From Lamellibrachia columna (taxonomy: Eukaryota; Annelida; Polychaeta; Sabellida; Siboglinidae), in NCBI GenBank assembly GCA_963662155.1, contig OY759261.1:34090022-34154021 (forward strand): 64,000 nt of DNA. Reading direction: 5' to 3'. The notes under the pieces were generated by a model. It worked only from the letters and a program-made list of their open reading frames with translations, had not been told where the DNA came from and did no database searches. The position numbers were made by a program, and so were the translations under genes. Position 1 is the first letter of the stretch; every line of letters starts with the position of its first letter. Below are positions 33,069 through 44,920 of the stretch, piece after piece.

Positions 33069-34945
33069 GTTTCCACCTGTGGTATTTGTATCTACTGCGG
33101 TCTCTTCCGTTCTGGCGGCAGAGACCGCAGTAGATCGTGCATCGTACGATTGAATCGTTCGCACTGGCCATTCCCTTCCGGATGATACGCAGTATTGCCC
33201 AACTTCTTTATTCCATAAACAGAACACAGAGCCTTAACTACATCGCTCCCGAAATTTCTTTGGTAGCTATGGATGCGTCTAGGGACCCCATGCCGATAAA
33301 ACCAATCTTGGGTCAAAACCTTCGCTACCGTGGACGCTTTTTGATCTTTTATTGGAATTGCCACAGTGAATTTGCTGAAGGCATCTGTCATCGTTAGGAC
33401 ATTTTCTCGTCCACCCGAAGCCATCTCTAACATCTATTGCCAGTAACTGGAGGGATTCTCCGCTAAAAGAGTCCCATGCTCGGTTACACTTTAGGTCTTA
33501 GCGTCTCTGCTGTATAGCATCTTGAACAACTGGTACAATACGAGTCCACATCTTTGCTCATTCCAGGCCAGAATGCTCTCTTTCTCGCCAGAGCAAGAGT
33601 TCTATCTCTTCCCTGTTGTCCACTTCCGTCATGAAGAGCTTCCAGTACTGGCTGTCTCAAATTGGTTGGCAAAGCAAGCTGCAACGTTCCTTCCCCATTC
33701 TCAAAGGACTCAATATATAGAACATTGTCTATACACACAAAATGGACCCATTTGCTGTACCAACGACAAGCAACTACTGGCATCTTCTGCAGCTCATTTC
33801 GTGCTAGCCTTCTGCCTTTCATCCACGAGGCCACGGCTTTACTCAAAATAGGGTCTTCACCCTGTAGCTCAGCAAGTTGCTGATTTGTATAGCCTGGAAG
33901 TATGGATACGGCTCCCATATTTGTGGCTTCTCGGCCCACTGCTGCTGTCACATTTTCCTCTACGCTCTCCGTCATCACTTGGTGTCGTTCCAGGATCTCG
34001 TTGGATATCGAAGACTTACACACCACTGTTTGGTCAACTATCAGTTCGGTCGTTTCCACTGCTACTTAGTTCGTTTCCACTATAGCTACCCGTGGTTCTC
34101 CATGCGACGTATTCTGACTGAAGGCATCAGCTCTGGCTGCCACTACGGTACTTGTTACTGAACGTTATTTGATACTGAAGTCAAATCGAGCAAGCTGGGC
34201 AACCCAACGCAACTCCGTAGCTCCCAGCTTTGATGTTTGAATATAGTTCAATGGATTATCATCTGCATAGACTGTGAATAGCGACCCGAGAAGACAGGCA
34301 CGAAACTAATCCGTGACGACCCATTTCAAAGCAATTAGTTCTAACTTCATAGAACTGTAGTTGGCGTCATTCCTTTCTGCCGGCCTCAACCCTCGACTAG
34401 CGTATACGATAACTCCATGTTCTTGGGAAAGTACCGCATCCAACCCTTGGAAGTTGGCAAAGGAAGCTACATATCTACGGTAGTACCCCGACAATCCAAG
34501 GTAGGATAGTAGATCGCTCTCACTCTTTGGCTCTTGCCATTCTTCTACCGCCTTTATTTGGTTTGGGTCTGTCTGACTCCTTCTGCAGACACGATATGAC
34601 CAAATAATTTGCTACATTGCTGTGGCTTAATCTGGAGTCCAAAAGTTTACATAATACTGTGTCCAACCTCTGCAACATCTCATCCACCGATTTTCTGAAA
34701 ACTAGAACATCATCCAAGTAGATAAGAAGAGAATGGAAATTCTCGTTTCCCAACACGTGATCCATCAGGCGGGACAAAGTCGCTGAGGCGTTTCAAAATC
34801 CCATGGGCATCCCAGTGAACTCATAAACTCCACTATTTCCCACCCGGAACGAAGTCTTTGGCACATCGCTGGCGTCGATGGCACACTGATAATAGCCATG
34901 TGCCAGATCCAAGGTACTGAAATATGTTGCTCCAGTGAGGGCCTC
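33069..34945 (-). mobile_element. Ty3/gypsy pol fragment (RT - RNase H - integrase)
   Basis: Reading right to left. RT: FSTLDLAHGYYQCAI (34925), GVYEFTGMPMGF, a TGA, then LLIYLDDVLVF with YLDD at 34709-34720. RNase H: YYRRYVASFANFQGLDAVLS, ASRGLRPAERNDANYS and LNYIQTSKLGATELRWV. Integrase: a zinc-binding segment (ALHDGSGQQGRDRTL...CTSCSRC, where the second His is Gln), then the core with MTDAFSKFTVA, IHSYQRNFGSD (SDQ altered to SYQ, so the second catalytic Asp is lost) and NGQCERFNRT. Gag, protease and LTRs were not found. Several stops; 5'- and 3'-truncated. The 3' break lies at a 15-bp hairpin. Confidence 0.9.
33090..33135. repeat. 15-bp perfect inverted repeat at the gypsy breakpoint
   Basis: ATCTACTGCGGTCTC (33090-33104) and GAGACCGCAGTAGAT (33121-33135) with a 16-nt loop. 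Located where integrase homology (SLPPERK) ends. Confidence 0.95.
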
Positions 34946-35009
34946 CAAGCATTAACATTCTCCCACAGTGAGGGCCTCCAAGCTCCCACATTATCATAGG
35001 TCACTATGA

Positions 35010-35290
35010 AATATTATATTTTGTGTTTCTTTGGTACAATAATTGTTCCCTTCGTGGAAATTACGGAAGTATACGTGCTTAGACAAACAACAGTATCTCA
35101 GAAAGGCCATTTAACTAACTTAGGATGCAAGTTAATGAAAGAAGACACACGATGTTATTATTATTAACCCGATGTACCAAATAAATAACACCCATGACAT
35201 GTTCTGGCTGCACGTCAAAGCGTTGGTTGGTCCATTGTCAGCTACGTGGCGCCACTGTTCTTACACCTACGCCCACTTCAGAAATGTTTG

Positions 35291-35322
<32 letters not shown>

Positions 35323-36570
35323 AACTATACAATATCACCGGATACAACAATAGGTTGATGTCAACAAATTGTCTGTAGGTCAACGAAACCTATACAAGAT
35401 TTGCATTGCAATGTTTTCTTTTATTTAATAGTGTAGGTGAATCAAAAGAAATGTTTGCATAGATGTGTTTAATACGCGTTAATAAACAGTATTTTGTTTG
35501 GGAAGTCTTGATATATTATATGAAGGTGTATGAATTATGATAGCAATGTGGATTTGTTTAAAACCAAAATAGAAAAAAGTATTTAAACGGTAGGCACCAC
35601 ATCTAGATGTCATATACTATTGATTTCCTTACTTTGTTCACCTGATGAATGCGGCTTTGAAAAGCAATCATGTTATGTGTTATAAGTTCAACACAACTGT
35701 TTGATGTAATGCAACATTTTGAGTATACTTTTCTCGTCGAAACGTTGGTTGAACCGCTGCCACCACGTGGCGCCACTCACCAAACATTGACAATTGTGAC
35801 GTATTTGTGGTGTTGTTTTGTGGAACACAGTGTTTAAAAAGGTATTTCAGGTGCTTAAATGGTTTTGTCTGATTTCAAGAGAAGTGCATGCTTTAGAATA
35901 TATCTGAAGATTTTCAGGGCAAAACGCCAAAAATGCGTTTTTTTTAAAGAAAAAATGTCTCATCCTTATAGTGTAAATGGAAACTTGTATACTTGATATT
36001 GAAATATCTTAAGAATACAATATCAAAGGAAATTGTAGCTGATATCGTATAATTGATTGCAGATGTATGTGGGGAATTTATTAGGCTACAAAAAACAAGG
36101 TATTGCAAAATATATCAACATTTATTCCATGCATTTTATTGTGCATCCAGACATTTAATTACAAAACTAATTATTATTATACAAAATTAACAAAACATGA
36201 AGTAAAAATACAAGAGACAAGTAAAAATCTATGCATCAAGAACACTATATGGTCAAAAAGATCATTAATAGTGATTTAATAGTGTTATTACATAATATCA
36301 GCAATACCTAATGCCTAATATAAAATAGTCGCGACATTTTAGTATTAAGGATTGATACCACTTTAAAATGTATACATTACAGATGCTGTTACATATTAAT
36401 CATGATTTACAGGTAGTAAGGTATCCCTTTATCCATGTGCTAAGCTTTGTCACAATAAGTAGTATATAAATAAACTACAGGTAAAAAATTCACAATTATT
36501 AATGCGATATTAATTAAAATAAGGTGGGTGGATTTGTACTTGATTTTGAACAAACGTGCTTAAACTTTGA
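35010..36570. other. AT-rich non-coding stretch
   Basis: Contains a short (GTGC)n tract at 35287-35320. GTGGCGCCACT with a nearby TTGGTTG occurs at 35245 and 35770. No exon or mobile-element motif recognised. Confidence 0.5.
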
Positions 36571-36576
36571 CGAAAC

Positions 36577-36744
<168 letters not shown>

Positions 36745-37029
36745 GCCTGCGGCGTGCGAGAGTGCATTAATTGAATCAGTCATTAGTAATCAGTAATTTG
36801 TGTGTGTGTGCGTGTGTGTGCGAGCAATCACTGAATCTGTTGTCCAAGTACCAAATATATTTAGGTATCAACATGTTGCTCTGGTGATCAACTCGTATAG
36901 TCAGTTTGTATTGTATTCACCAACACAGGCACCACTACTGGGACCAGCAACTTAATCTACTGGCTGACAAAATATCCACGTTTTCAAATCAAGAATAACA
37001 CAATATTGCTCAAATAGCTATCACAGGTG

Positions 37030-37810
37030 TTCATGTGACTTTCACAATGTAACTGTTCTCCTGGTTTGTTGCAGCGTGTCCAGTTGTTATTGTTCACACA
37101 GCCATCAAGACCATCACACTTGTTCCTGTGAATCTCTGTGACTGTCACAATGTCATTGTTCTACTTGTTTGTTGCAGCGTGTCCAGTTGTTATTGTTCAC
37201 ACAGCCACCAAGGCCATCACACTTGTTCCTGTGAATCTCTGTGACTGTCACAATGTCATTGTTCTACTTGTTTGTTGCAGCGTGTCCAGTTGTTATTGTT
37301 CACACAGCCATCAAGACCATCACACTTGTTCCTGTTAATCTCTGTGACTGTCACAATGTCATTGTTCTACTTGTTTGTTGCAGCGTGTCCAGTTGTTATT
37401 GTTCACACAGCCATCAAGACCATCACACTTGTTCCTGTGAATCTCTGTGACTGTCACAATGTCATTGTTCTACTTGTTTGTTGCAGCGTGTCCAGTTGTT
37501 TTTGTTCACACAGCCATCAAGGCCATCACAAGGGTTCATGTGAATCTCTGTGACTGTCACAATATCATTGTTCTACTTGTTTGTTGCAGCGTATCCAGTT
37601 GTTATTGTTCACACAGGCATCAAGGCCATCACAAGGGTTCCTGTGAATCTCTGTGACTGTCACAGTGTCATTGTTCTCCGTGTTTGTTACAATGTGTCCA
37701 GTTGTTATTGTTCACACAGCCATCAAGGTCATCACAAGTGTTCCTGTGAATCTCTGTGACTGTCACAATGTCATTGTTCTCTCCTTGTTTGTTGCATAAT
37801 GTCCAGTTGT
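37030..37810. repeat. 103-bp tandem repeat, about 7 copies
   Basis: Units run GTGTCCAGTTGTTATTGTTC...CTGTGACTGTCACAATGTCA...TTTGTTGCAGC. Spacing of exactly 103 bp is seen between starts at 37138, 37241, 37344, 37447 and 37550. Each unit contains a pyrimidine-rich run ending TTGTTGCAG, a good 3' splice-site look-alike on the plus strand. No coding role recognised. Confidence 0.93.
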
Positions 37811-38103
37811 TATTTCACCTAGTCTCACCACGATTCGTTGCAGCAGAGGTTCATCACCAGAGCCTCATTACTGAACTCGTACTGAAGTAGCTCGATCAGT
37901 TTTTGAGCAAAGATAATAAATTGTATATATTTGTCTTCGCAAATGATTTTATATCTTGTTTGATTTGGTGAAGTGGTTCTTGTCTTTTCACCAAGTGGTG
38001 TAGACGTCTTACATCTGGGAAGTGATTCGTGTCTGAGTTGTGTTGACATCTTCTGTGAAGTGTGTGTGTCTGTTGACTCTGTCATGTCTCTGTGTTTCCT
38101 CTG

Positions 38104-38117
38104 TCAAGACAGTTCAG
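38104..38117 (-). CDS. Possible terminal coding exon of the propeller gene
   Basis: After an acceptor (CATATTGTTTCAG) the frame needed by the upstream exon gives AELS and a TGA at 38106-38104. The phase fits, but the exon is too short to prove by eye. Confidence 0.25.
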
Positions 38118-38190
38118 CTGAAACAATATGACATCATTGTGGTTAGTGAGTGACTCATGCATTCCATTGAACAACTGGCATAGTCTAAAG

Positions 38191-38540
38191 TGCCACTGAC
38201 ACGGTTGCTGCAAGTTCTAATTCTTTAAAAAAAAGCAACTTTTAGCCAAATAGAAAACCTTCACGGTAATCACGGACATACATACATTCACACATACAGG
38301 TGATATTTTCGTCACTAAATGTGATAATTAACAGCAATCTTGCAGCCGGTTCTTCTAATGGTTCTTTCTAAAAGTTCTACAAGAATCCGCTGCGAGATCG
38401 GTGTGAATTAATATATTTAGGGACAAAGATAATAATCATCTGTACGTGTAAAGTCATAGATTTTATTACTGTGGTTCTTTATTTGGTAAAAAATTGCTTT
38501 TTGAAAAAAATTAGAATTGAAAGCAACCGTGTCAGTGGCA
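38191..38540. mobile_element. 350-bp foldback/MITE element with about 85-bp terminal inverted repeats
   Basis: Left end TGCCACTGACACGGTTGC, right end GCAACCGTGTCAGTGGCA; similarity continues inward (TTCTAATTCTTTAAA, AGCAA...CCAAATAGAAAACC) to about 38275 and 38455. No open frame inside, so non-autonomous. No clear target duplication was seen (flanks AAAG and ATGT), so the superfamily is unassigned. It lies between the last two candidate exons of the minus-strand gene. Confidence 0.8.
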
Positions 38541-38707
38541 ATGTGGTGTTTTTAGCTGAATCTGCATGGAGAATTTGGAAACATATCTGATCATAACAAT
38601 TCTGAAGATTGACAAGTATGCCATTTAACTTGTATGTTCTAATGTATTTGCCATTACTGTGTTGTATTACACACAGTATCCAACTTTTACTTGACATTTA
38701 CTCTGAC

Positions 38708-38902
38708 CTGTTTTAGACACCATTTCGCCTGTCTTGTATTTTGTGTTATGAGGATGTTCTACTCGTCTGTCCCTTGGTCTGCGACAGGTGTGACTTCCAC
38801 GGTCTGTGACAGCTGGGACTTCCACGATCTGCGAAAGCTGGAACTTCCATGGTCTGCTGTACTTGTCTCTTCTGTTTGTGATCTCCAAGTTGCTGCCTGG
38901 TT
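38708..38902 (-). CDS. Candidate C-terminal exon of the propeller gene
   Basis: From an acceptor (CATGTTGCAG) the open frame reads PGSNLEITNRRDKYSRPW, then three imperfect ten-residue repeats around QLSQIVEVPAVTDRGSHT, and ends at a GTCAGA donor. 195 bp; the two-base start and one-base end match the phase left by exon 41776-41895. The sequence is polar, basic and probably unstructured. The underlying 30-bp tandem repeat (38770-38860) is a reason for doubt. Confidence 0.35.
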
Positions 38903-38909
38903 CTGCAAC

Positions 38910-39340
38910 ATGACATCACTCACACTGTTACAACTCCAGATCTGCCAATAACATTGTACAAGGAGGCGTAGATCTACCACTGTTCATTATGTGATAGGGT
39001 AGATAAAAATCTAGCACAGGGGGCCTTGAGCCGCAGTTGCGTGGGGGAAGTGTGGAAGGGGCTCCCCCTTTGCTGAATATTTTTTATTTAGGGTATATTT
39101 ACTTAATTCTTTTTTTTGTGTTTTTTAGGTGAAATTGTGGTTTAGTAGTAGTATTACACACAGTAATAATAGGATATTTGGATTCAAAATGAGCATATTT
39201 TATTTCTAGTAACTTTGAACATACAGTGTGACGGTAGGTTTGGGTTGAAAAGTGGTAGATCATGAGATCTGTAAACAAATGAGAAAATGTGGTAGTTCTA
39301 CTGCTAAAGCGATAGACTTGACACCAGGTATGTATCAATT
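38910..39340. other. Non-coding, nothing recognised
   Basis: Intronic if the exon model is right. T-rich tracts at 39080-39130; no domain seen. Confidence 0.4.
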
Positions 39341-39344
39341 TCAA

Positions 39345-40250
39345 TTGTTAATTTGTTAATTGAATTAACTCAATTAAATAATTTAATTTTCAGAAAGGTT
39401 AATTTAATTCAATTTAATTAATTAACTTTACCAAAAATGGGTTAATTTAAATTAATTGAAAAATTCCCATTAACTCTCAATTAAGTTCTCATATACAACA
39501 GTTTATATTGTTGGATAGTTCACAGCCATGTTATCCAGGTGTTTTCAGAAGGTTTGCTGTCACTATTCTAGTTACTAGCCTGAGAGAGAGAGATCAGGCT
39601 AAGGCATGGGTGAAAGGGAGGGAAAACATCACAGAGCACAAATGCCCTGTACCAACTGGGGTGGGCTGGTCATTCAGGCACTTGAGGGCCTAGACAATAG
39701 AACGTTCTATGGTAGAGTGATAAGTTGGTTTCTGGCTAATCTTGGTTTCTGCAAATCTCTGTTTAAAGTAAACATTTGGGGCTGGCATCTTGCAGCCAAG
39801 TGAATCTATGGTGCCATTAGACATAAGAATCTATATTTTGTTCGAATGCACATATAAATGTTAATGGGGTGATGTAGAGAAAAGTAATATAGCTTCAGCT
39901 TGAGATCTTTTTATAGAGCCAACTTAAATCAAAAGCCTGCCATAAAATAATTAATTTTAACAAGTATCTGTAACTTTTAAAATGTTATTAAATACCCCAG
40001 AAAGAAATGTACTGTAAATATTGTATGAGCAAATCTCTTTCCAACAAAGTTACAAAACACATTTCTGTGTTGCGATTTTAGAACTGTTTTAAATGTGTAA
40101 ACATTTCTACACGATTTAATTATTAATTGAATTAAAAGTAATTGTTAATTTAACTGAATAATTGGGGAGGTTAATTTAATTGACATAAGAAATGTATGAG
40201 GTTAATTTAATTTGAATTTTTTTTAGTTAATTGTAATTTAATTAACCAAC
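39345..40250. repeat. Two TTAATT-rich clusters about 630 bp apart
   Basis: Bases 39345-39490 and 40115-40250 are dominated by TTAATT, AATTAA and TTAATTTAATT. They may be the ends of one element: the right cluster is followed by CACCACACCTCTG, which reversed resembles a hAT-type end. No matching left end was found, so this is only suggestive. The DNA between holds no recognised gene. Confidence 0.35.
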
Positions 40251-40259
40251 TTTTCACCA

Positions 40260-40790
40260 CACCTCTGCAACTAGAAATAAATTGCACTACCTAAATATAT
40301 TTTATGTTAACACAAATATATTTGAACCAGAAATAAATTGCACTGCTTGTTATGCAAATGTAAATAGTGAATAACCTTAGCAGTGATTTGTTTTATTCCA
40401 ACCTATATTTCCTTTGATTACATCAATGTGGTGTTTAATGCATTTCATTAATTTGAGGTAAAATGATTTTGAAGCTCTATATTAAGACAAATGTCTGACA
40501 ATTTGTTGTGTAATGGCTGTTATATCATATGATGTATTTATCTAACTATTAAATGCGCTAGGATGGAATATTTTATTTACATACTTTAACAACATAAATA
40601 TGTGCAATTTGGTTGAAAGTATTGAAACATAATGTTTGCTAGTTCTAATTAGTGTCCCTTATTCAACATGTTCTGCTAATTAATTGGTTTGTATAAATGT
40701 TGTGGTTATAAAAAAAATGATGGTCTTGTGAGACATTATTCAACATGTCCACCTTTTCAGAACATCACGCCTAGTCGACTTTCTATGCTT
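40260..40790. other. AT-rich non-coding DNA
   Basis: GAACCAGAAATAAATTGCACT occurs twice in diverged form (about 40270 and 40325). Nothing else recognised. Confidence 0.4.
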
Positions 40791-40794
40791 CTGC

Positions 40795-41571
40795 TTTCTC
40801 TTGTACAAGGATCTTCTACTTGCCTGTATTGCAGTCTGTGACTACTGGTACTTATTCTGCTTACTCTCGTACAAGGATCTTCTACTTGCCTGTATTGCAG
40901 TCCCTGACTAATGCAACTTCTGCTTTCTCTCGTACAAGGATCTTCTACTTGCCTGTATTGCAGTCCCTGACTAATGCAACTTCTGCTTTCTCTCGTACAA
41001 GGATCTTCTTCTTGCCTGTATTACAGTCTCTGACTAATGCAACTTCTGCTTTCTCTTGTACAATGATCTTCTACTTGCCTGTATTACAGTCTGTGACTAC
41101 TGGTACTTATTCTGCTTACTCTCGTACAAGGATCTTCTACTTGCCTGTATTGCAGTCCCTAACTAATGCAACTTCTGCTTTCTCTCGTACAAGGATCTTC
41201 TACTAGCCTGTGTTACAGTATCTGACTAATGCAACTTCTGCTTTCTCTTGTACAATGATCTTCTACTTGCCTGTACTACAGTATCTGACTAATGCAACTT
41301 CTGCTTTCTCTTGTACAATGATCTTCTACTTGCCTGTATTGCAGTTTGTGATTACTGGTACTTATTCTGCTTACTCCCGTACAAGGATCTTCTACTTGCC
41401 TGTATTGCAGTCCCTGACTAATGCAACTTCTGCATTCTCTTGTACAATGATCTTCTACTTGCCTGTATTGCAGTCCCTGACTAAAGCAACTTCTGCTTTC
41501 TCTCGTACTAGGATCTTCTACTTGCCTGTATTGCAGTCTGTGACTACTGGTACTTATTCTGCTTACTTATA
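40795..41571. repeat. 63-bp tandem repeat, about 12 copies
   Basis: AAGGATCTTCTACTTGCCTG...CAGTCCCTGACTAATGCAAC...TTCTGCTTTCTCTCGTAC. The period equals 21 codons, so plus-strand frames of 128 and 121 residues stay open. Two variants (CTGACTAATGCAACTTC and GTGACTACTGGTACTTATTC) alternate irregularly. It lies in the propeller gene's putative intron. Confidence 0.93.
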
Positions 41572-41775
41572 TTAAAATAAAATATTCAAACAAATTATTC
41601 AACACAATTATCATTACATAACTATACATTCATTAACAGCTTAATTATGTGCATATTTGGTATGAAACTAGGTCAATATCACGCATCTACTACATCATAA
41701 CAACATTTTTATAAAATACAAAAGAATAATTTGTAGATATATCTAAAGAGATAAGAAGTATTATTAGTCGAATAC

Positions 41776-41895
41776 CTTGATATGTATATGGCCCCATGTT
41801 TGTATTGTTGATGACTGAAGTTGACACTGTCTGTTTAGACGTCAAAGACCATAGTGGGCGTTTTCCAGCCAGACCTTGAATACGTTCTGGTCGTC
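41776..41895 (-). CDS. Propeller-gene exon (RPERIQGLAG, C-terminal region)
   Basis: Acceptor TACATTGTAG, donor GTATTC. Encodes RPERIQGLAGKRPLWSL, then SKQTVSTSVINNTNMGPYTYQ. Starts with two bases that complete the G left by exon 42256-42322 (Gly), and ends with one base. 120 bp. NMGPY echoes NMGSY in exon 43243-43364. No domain recognised; predicted polar. Confidence 0.6.
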
Positions 41896-42137
41896 CTACA
41901 ATGTACAATTGAAATAAAGACATTCATATTATATAATACCATATAATCCAAAACTGTTGCCTAGCAATGAATAGCTAATTTACTGTTAGCTTTATACATA
42001 ATGAATAACGTACATTTGTGTTATGTGTAGAATCTTTCTCGCACTCGTAGCTACAAACAAACATCGTGACAGGCCTACACATGATTGTGTATCTCCTGGC
42101 ATGTCACCCCTGTTATTTGCCGTCTTCACCGATGGAG

Positions 42138-42266
42138 CATCTTTACCTCCACGACCATGTCCCACATAAATGTCATAGTGCATCTTTACCTCCACGACCA
42201 TGTCCCACATATCTGGCATAGTGCATCTTTACCTCTACGACCATGTCCCACATACCTGTCATAGTG
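42138..42266 (-). repeat. 43-bp tandem triplication spanning a splice donor
   Basis: Three copies (42138-42180, 42181-42223, 42224-42266) of CATCTTTACC...ACCATGTCCCACAT...GTCATAGTG. The copy nearest the exon contains its end and donor (GACAG|GTATGT); the other two have CAGATATGT and CATTTATGT, which lost the GT. All three also keep GAGGTAAAGAT, a donor-like word. Confidence 0.9.
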
Positions 42267-42322
42267 CATCCACCAAAATTGTGCTGTTTTCGGAGATCAT
42301 ACCCTTCCTCTCTTGGTTCATT
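42256..42322 (-). CDS. Propeller-gene exon (NEPREEGYDLRK)
   Basis: Acceptor TTCTGCTTTCAG, donor GTATGT. Encodes NEPREEGYDLRKQHNFGG then CTMT, 67 bp, phase 0 to phase 1, matching both neighbours. Its donor lies inside a 43-bp repeat unit. Confidence 0.6.
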
Positions 42323-42838
42323 CTGAAAGCAGAATAAACATTGAATTATAATGTTATCATAACTACATAGTAATACTGATGCTTCTCATTTAGTTCATGT
42401 GATGCCTAATTAAGTTGTCACATGAAGACAATCTGAACGCATAGATGTGGAATTTAAACTCAGTAATTATACATTTATTTGAAACGACATATGACAATAA
42501 GCAATAAATGTATGTATCAGATACCAATACTTCTCTTTACTGATTCCATAACAATTATAATGACAGTTGCCCTCATTTAGAACTCAGATAACCAGATCTT
42601 TCTAGGAAAATACTACACCAGGTGGATCTGTGTATGTTATGTACGAGATATCTCGAAAGGGCAGAGGTGATCAGCCAAGAGTGGGAGAGAATGGCTCGGG
42701 ATGATTTGTTTAGAGGGCAGAACAATAGCCCCACCCTGCAAATGTCCAAGGGGGAATAAAAAGAGATGCTTCAATATCATAAAATAATGCTGCTAGAATT
42801 AGTCACATCAATATGAAGATGCAAGTATTTGTCCTTAC

Positions 42839-42924
42839 CCCAAAGAAACTGTGTCCACGTCTCACTTGCCCACTGTCAACTGACGACTTGGTCACCCTGG
42901 TACTTCTTCCTGTCTGTGACGTCA
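42839..42924 (-). CDS. Propeller-gene exon (TSQTGRSTRVTK)
   Basis: Acceptor CAATTAGTTCAG, donor GTAAGG. Encodes TSQTGRSTRVTKSSVDSG and QVRRGHSFFG. 86 bp; begins with two bases completing a Val codon with the preceding exon and ends in phase 0. Ser/Thr- and Arg-rich, probably unstructured and after the propeller. Confidence 0.6.
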
Positions 42925-43242
42925 CTGAACTAATTGGTTAGTTCATCTCCACCCAGGAGATGGTGGATGTCGCCCTTTATTGTTTGTACAACTGTGACGT
43001 TTTAATGTGTGACGTCCGTACCTGTTATACCTGGACTAAGACATGCTAGAGAACATGTGCAACAAGTCAGTGTCACCACAGTCAATGCTGTTTGCCCCTC
43101 ACTGACTGGAGTGCAGTGCAAACAGAAATATAGAGAGGAGAGTTGAAACCTACGGAAGCAAACCGAAATATAGAGAGGAGTTCAAACAGCAAGAAAACTG
43201 AAATAATTCAAACTAACACATAATCAATATACTTCATTGTAC

Positions 43243-43364
43243 CTGACCGTCCTGACATGCTGCATTCCCCATGCAGATATGCCATGCCGTAGTTCCAGGA
43301 GTCATTGTAAGAACCCATGTTGAGACTGGTATGGAGTCCTGTTTTCAGTTGGATTGAACCAACT
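43243..43364 (-). CDS. Propeller-gene exon, last blade
   Basis: Acceptor TTTTCTTGCAG, donor CAG|GTACAA. Encodes VGSIQLKTGLHTSLNMG, then YNDSWNYGMAYLHGE and CSMSGRS. The MAYLHG strand resembles the blade core (LYWTD type) at the usual spacing after VYYSQ in the preceding exon. 122 bp; one base in (completing Arg with the preceding AG) and one base out. Confidence 0.7.
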
Positions 43365-43369
43365 CTGCA

Positions 43370-43864
43370 AGAAAACAAACCAATAATCAGGCAATCAGAC
43401 AGTAGCCACTTGTTTGGTTACACTACATATACAGTATTTGCTATAATTCTTGCTGTGTGAGCCAGTGGCGTATTTAAGGGAGGGAGCCATGGCCCCCTTG
43501 GCTTTTTTATTTGTTTTATATGTAAACGGTTGTACTACTACCGGTACATGGTGGCTTGGTAGACTACTTCGTGACTAAGTCTGTCTCCTCCTTTAGCTCC
43601 TCCTTTGACCTCCCATTTTGGCCTCCCCTTTGACCTAGCTCCCCTTTGGCCTCCCCTTTGACCTCCCATTTTGGCCTCCCCTTTGACCTCCCATTTTGGC
43701 CCCTCCTTTGTGAGCCGCTAGATATTGTAGTAGTGAACAGCCACTTGGGGTATAACTACCTGTCCCTAAGTAGAAAGACATTGCTTAATTAACAGCCTGC
43801 GTATTCCAAATGATGACAATTCAAAGTAATGAAATAGGGGAAGTGTAGCTATAAAGTGTACTAC
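43370..43864. other. Intron with a short CCTCCCCTTTGACC repeat
   Basis: Bases 43585-43710 hold about four copies of CCTCCC(C)TTTGACCTCCCATTTTGG modules. Otherwise plain intron. Confidence 0.7.
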
Positions 43865-43991
43865 CTGTATGGAAACTGTTGTGAGTAATAAACAACATCA
43901 TTTTCAACTGCTAATCCAACTGGTTTGCCAGTGACATTGTATACTTGTGTGTTGTTGCCAAAGTAGTCACAACACTGTACAAGGTGTTCGT
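43865..43991 (-). CDS. Propeller-gene exon, blade VYYSQ
   Basis: Acceptor TCTTTGTTACAG, donor CAG|GTAGTA. Encodes EHLVQCCDYFGNNTQVY, NVTGKPVGLAVEN and DVVYYSQQFPY. PVGLAVEN followed by VVYYSQ is the LDLR-B/YWTD strand pair. NNT and NVT are N-glycosylation sequons, pointing to an extracellular protein. 127 bp; both splice phases fit. Confidence 0.8.
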
Positions 43992-44920
43992 CTGTAACAA
44001 AGACATTTGACATTCAGTAAAGCAGTGTGAGCAAATAGAAAATGACACGTACAGAATACAAATCAAAAGATGAATTTGGTTACTAAAATAATTAAATTGG
44101 TTTTGCAAATGAAAGTCTCTTTTACTATAATTGTAAGTAACTGTTTCTTTTTGTTTGTACATTATCAGTTCCCAAATTAAATATTTGTTGTGTTGGATAG
44201 CCTTAAAATAATTAAAAGCATATATATGATGCTACACTAGATATGCTTAGTTGTACATACTATTTTACATGTGTTAATAATAGATTGGGTTAATTACATA
44301 AATTATATTTTATAAATTGCAATACTATGATTGACTTAGGACTTCAACTGAATGAATGCATTGAAAACATATAGATAATATGACTCATACAATAACTTTC
44401 CTTGATTTAAATTTGTTTAATGCAACTTGTCCTAGTGAACAAAATGCTGATGGATTATATTAAAACACCAATACATGACACTACATGACTTAGGTTTAAG
44501 TTTTAGTTGGTTTAGGTTTTCCCAAAACAGTGTTTATTTTCACATCACCGTTTACATGGTGGTGACTTTGAGCACATCAAGGTAATTGTGCTATCATGGC
44601 ATACGTGCAAGCACCTACCCACGTACACGTGCACAGGCATAATTTATTTGTTCCTAAAATAACTACTTTAGTGGGACTTCAGTTTTGTATTATACAACTG
44701 GGTCAACTATGCCAAGGAAAGCAACAGATCCCAACCAGGGAAAAAAATATTTTCTCGTGGACTCACTATCCCTAAAAACACCATTGGTGTGACTACGTTG
44801 CAAAGTGATCGTCAAGTTTGAATGAAGAAGAAACAAATTGGAATGAAGAAGAAAAACACATTATTTACTAGAGATTCTGCTGTAGATTCTCAGTGTGACA
44901 GAAATAGGATTTCAACTTAC
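43992..44920. other. Intron, nothing else recognised
   Basis: AT-rich; short frames only. Confidence 0.6.

Noticed and set aside
40820..41575. Possible repetitive secreted protein with 21-residue LPVLQSLTNATSAFSRTRIFY repeats
   Set aside because: The period is a multiple of three so openness is expected; no signal peptide, stop-bounded gene structure or splice context, and it lies antisense in an intron.
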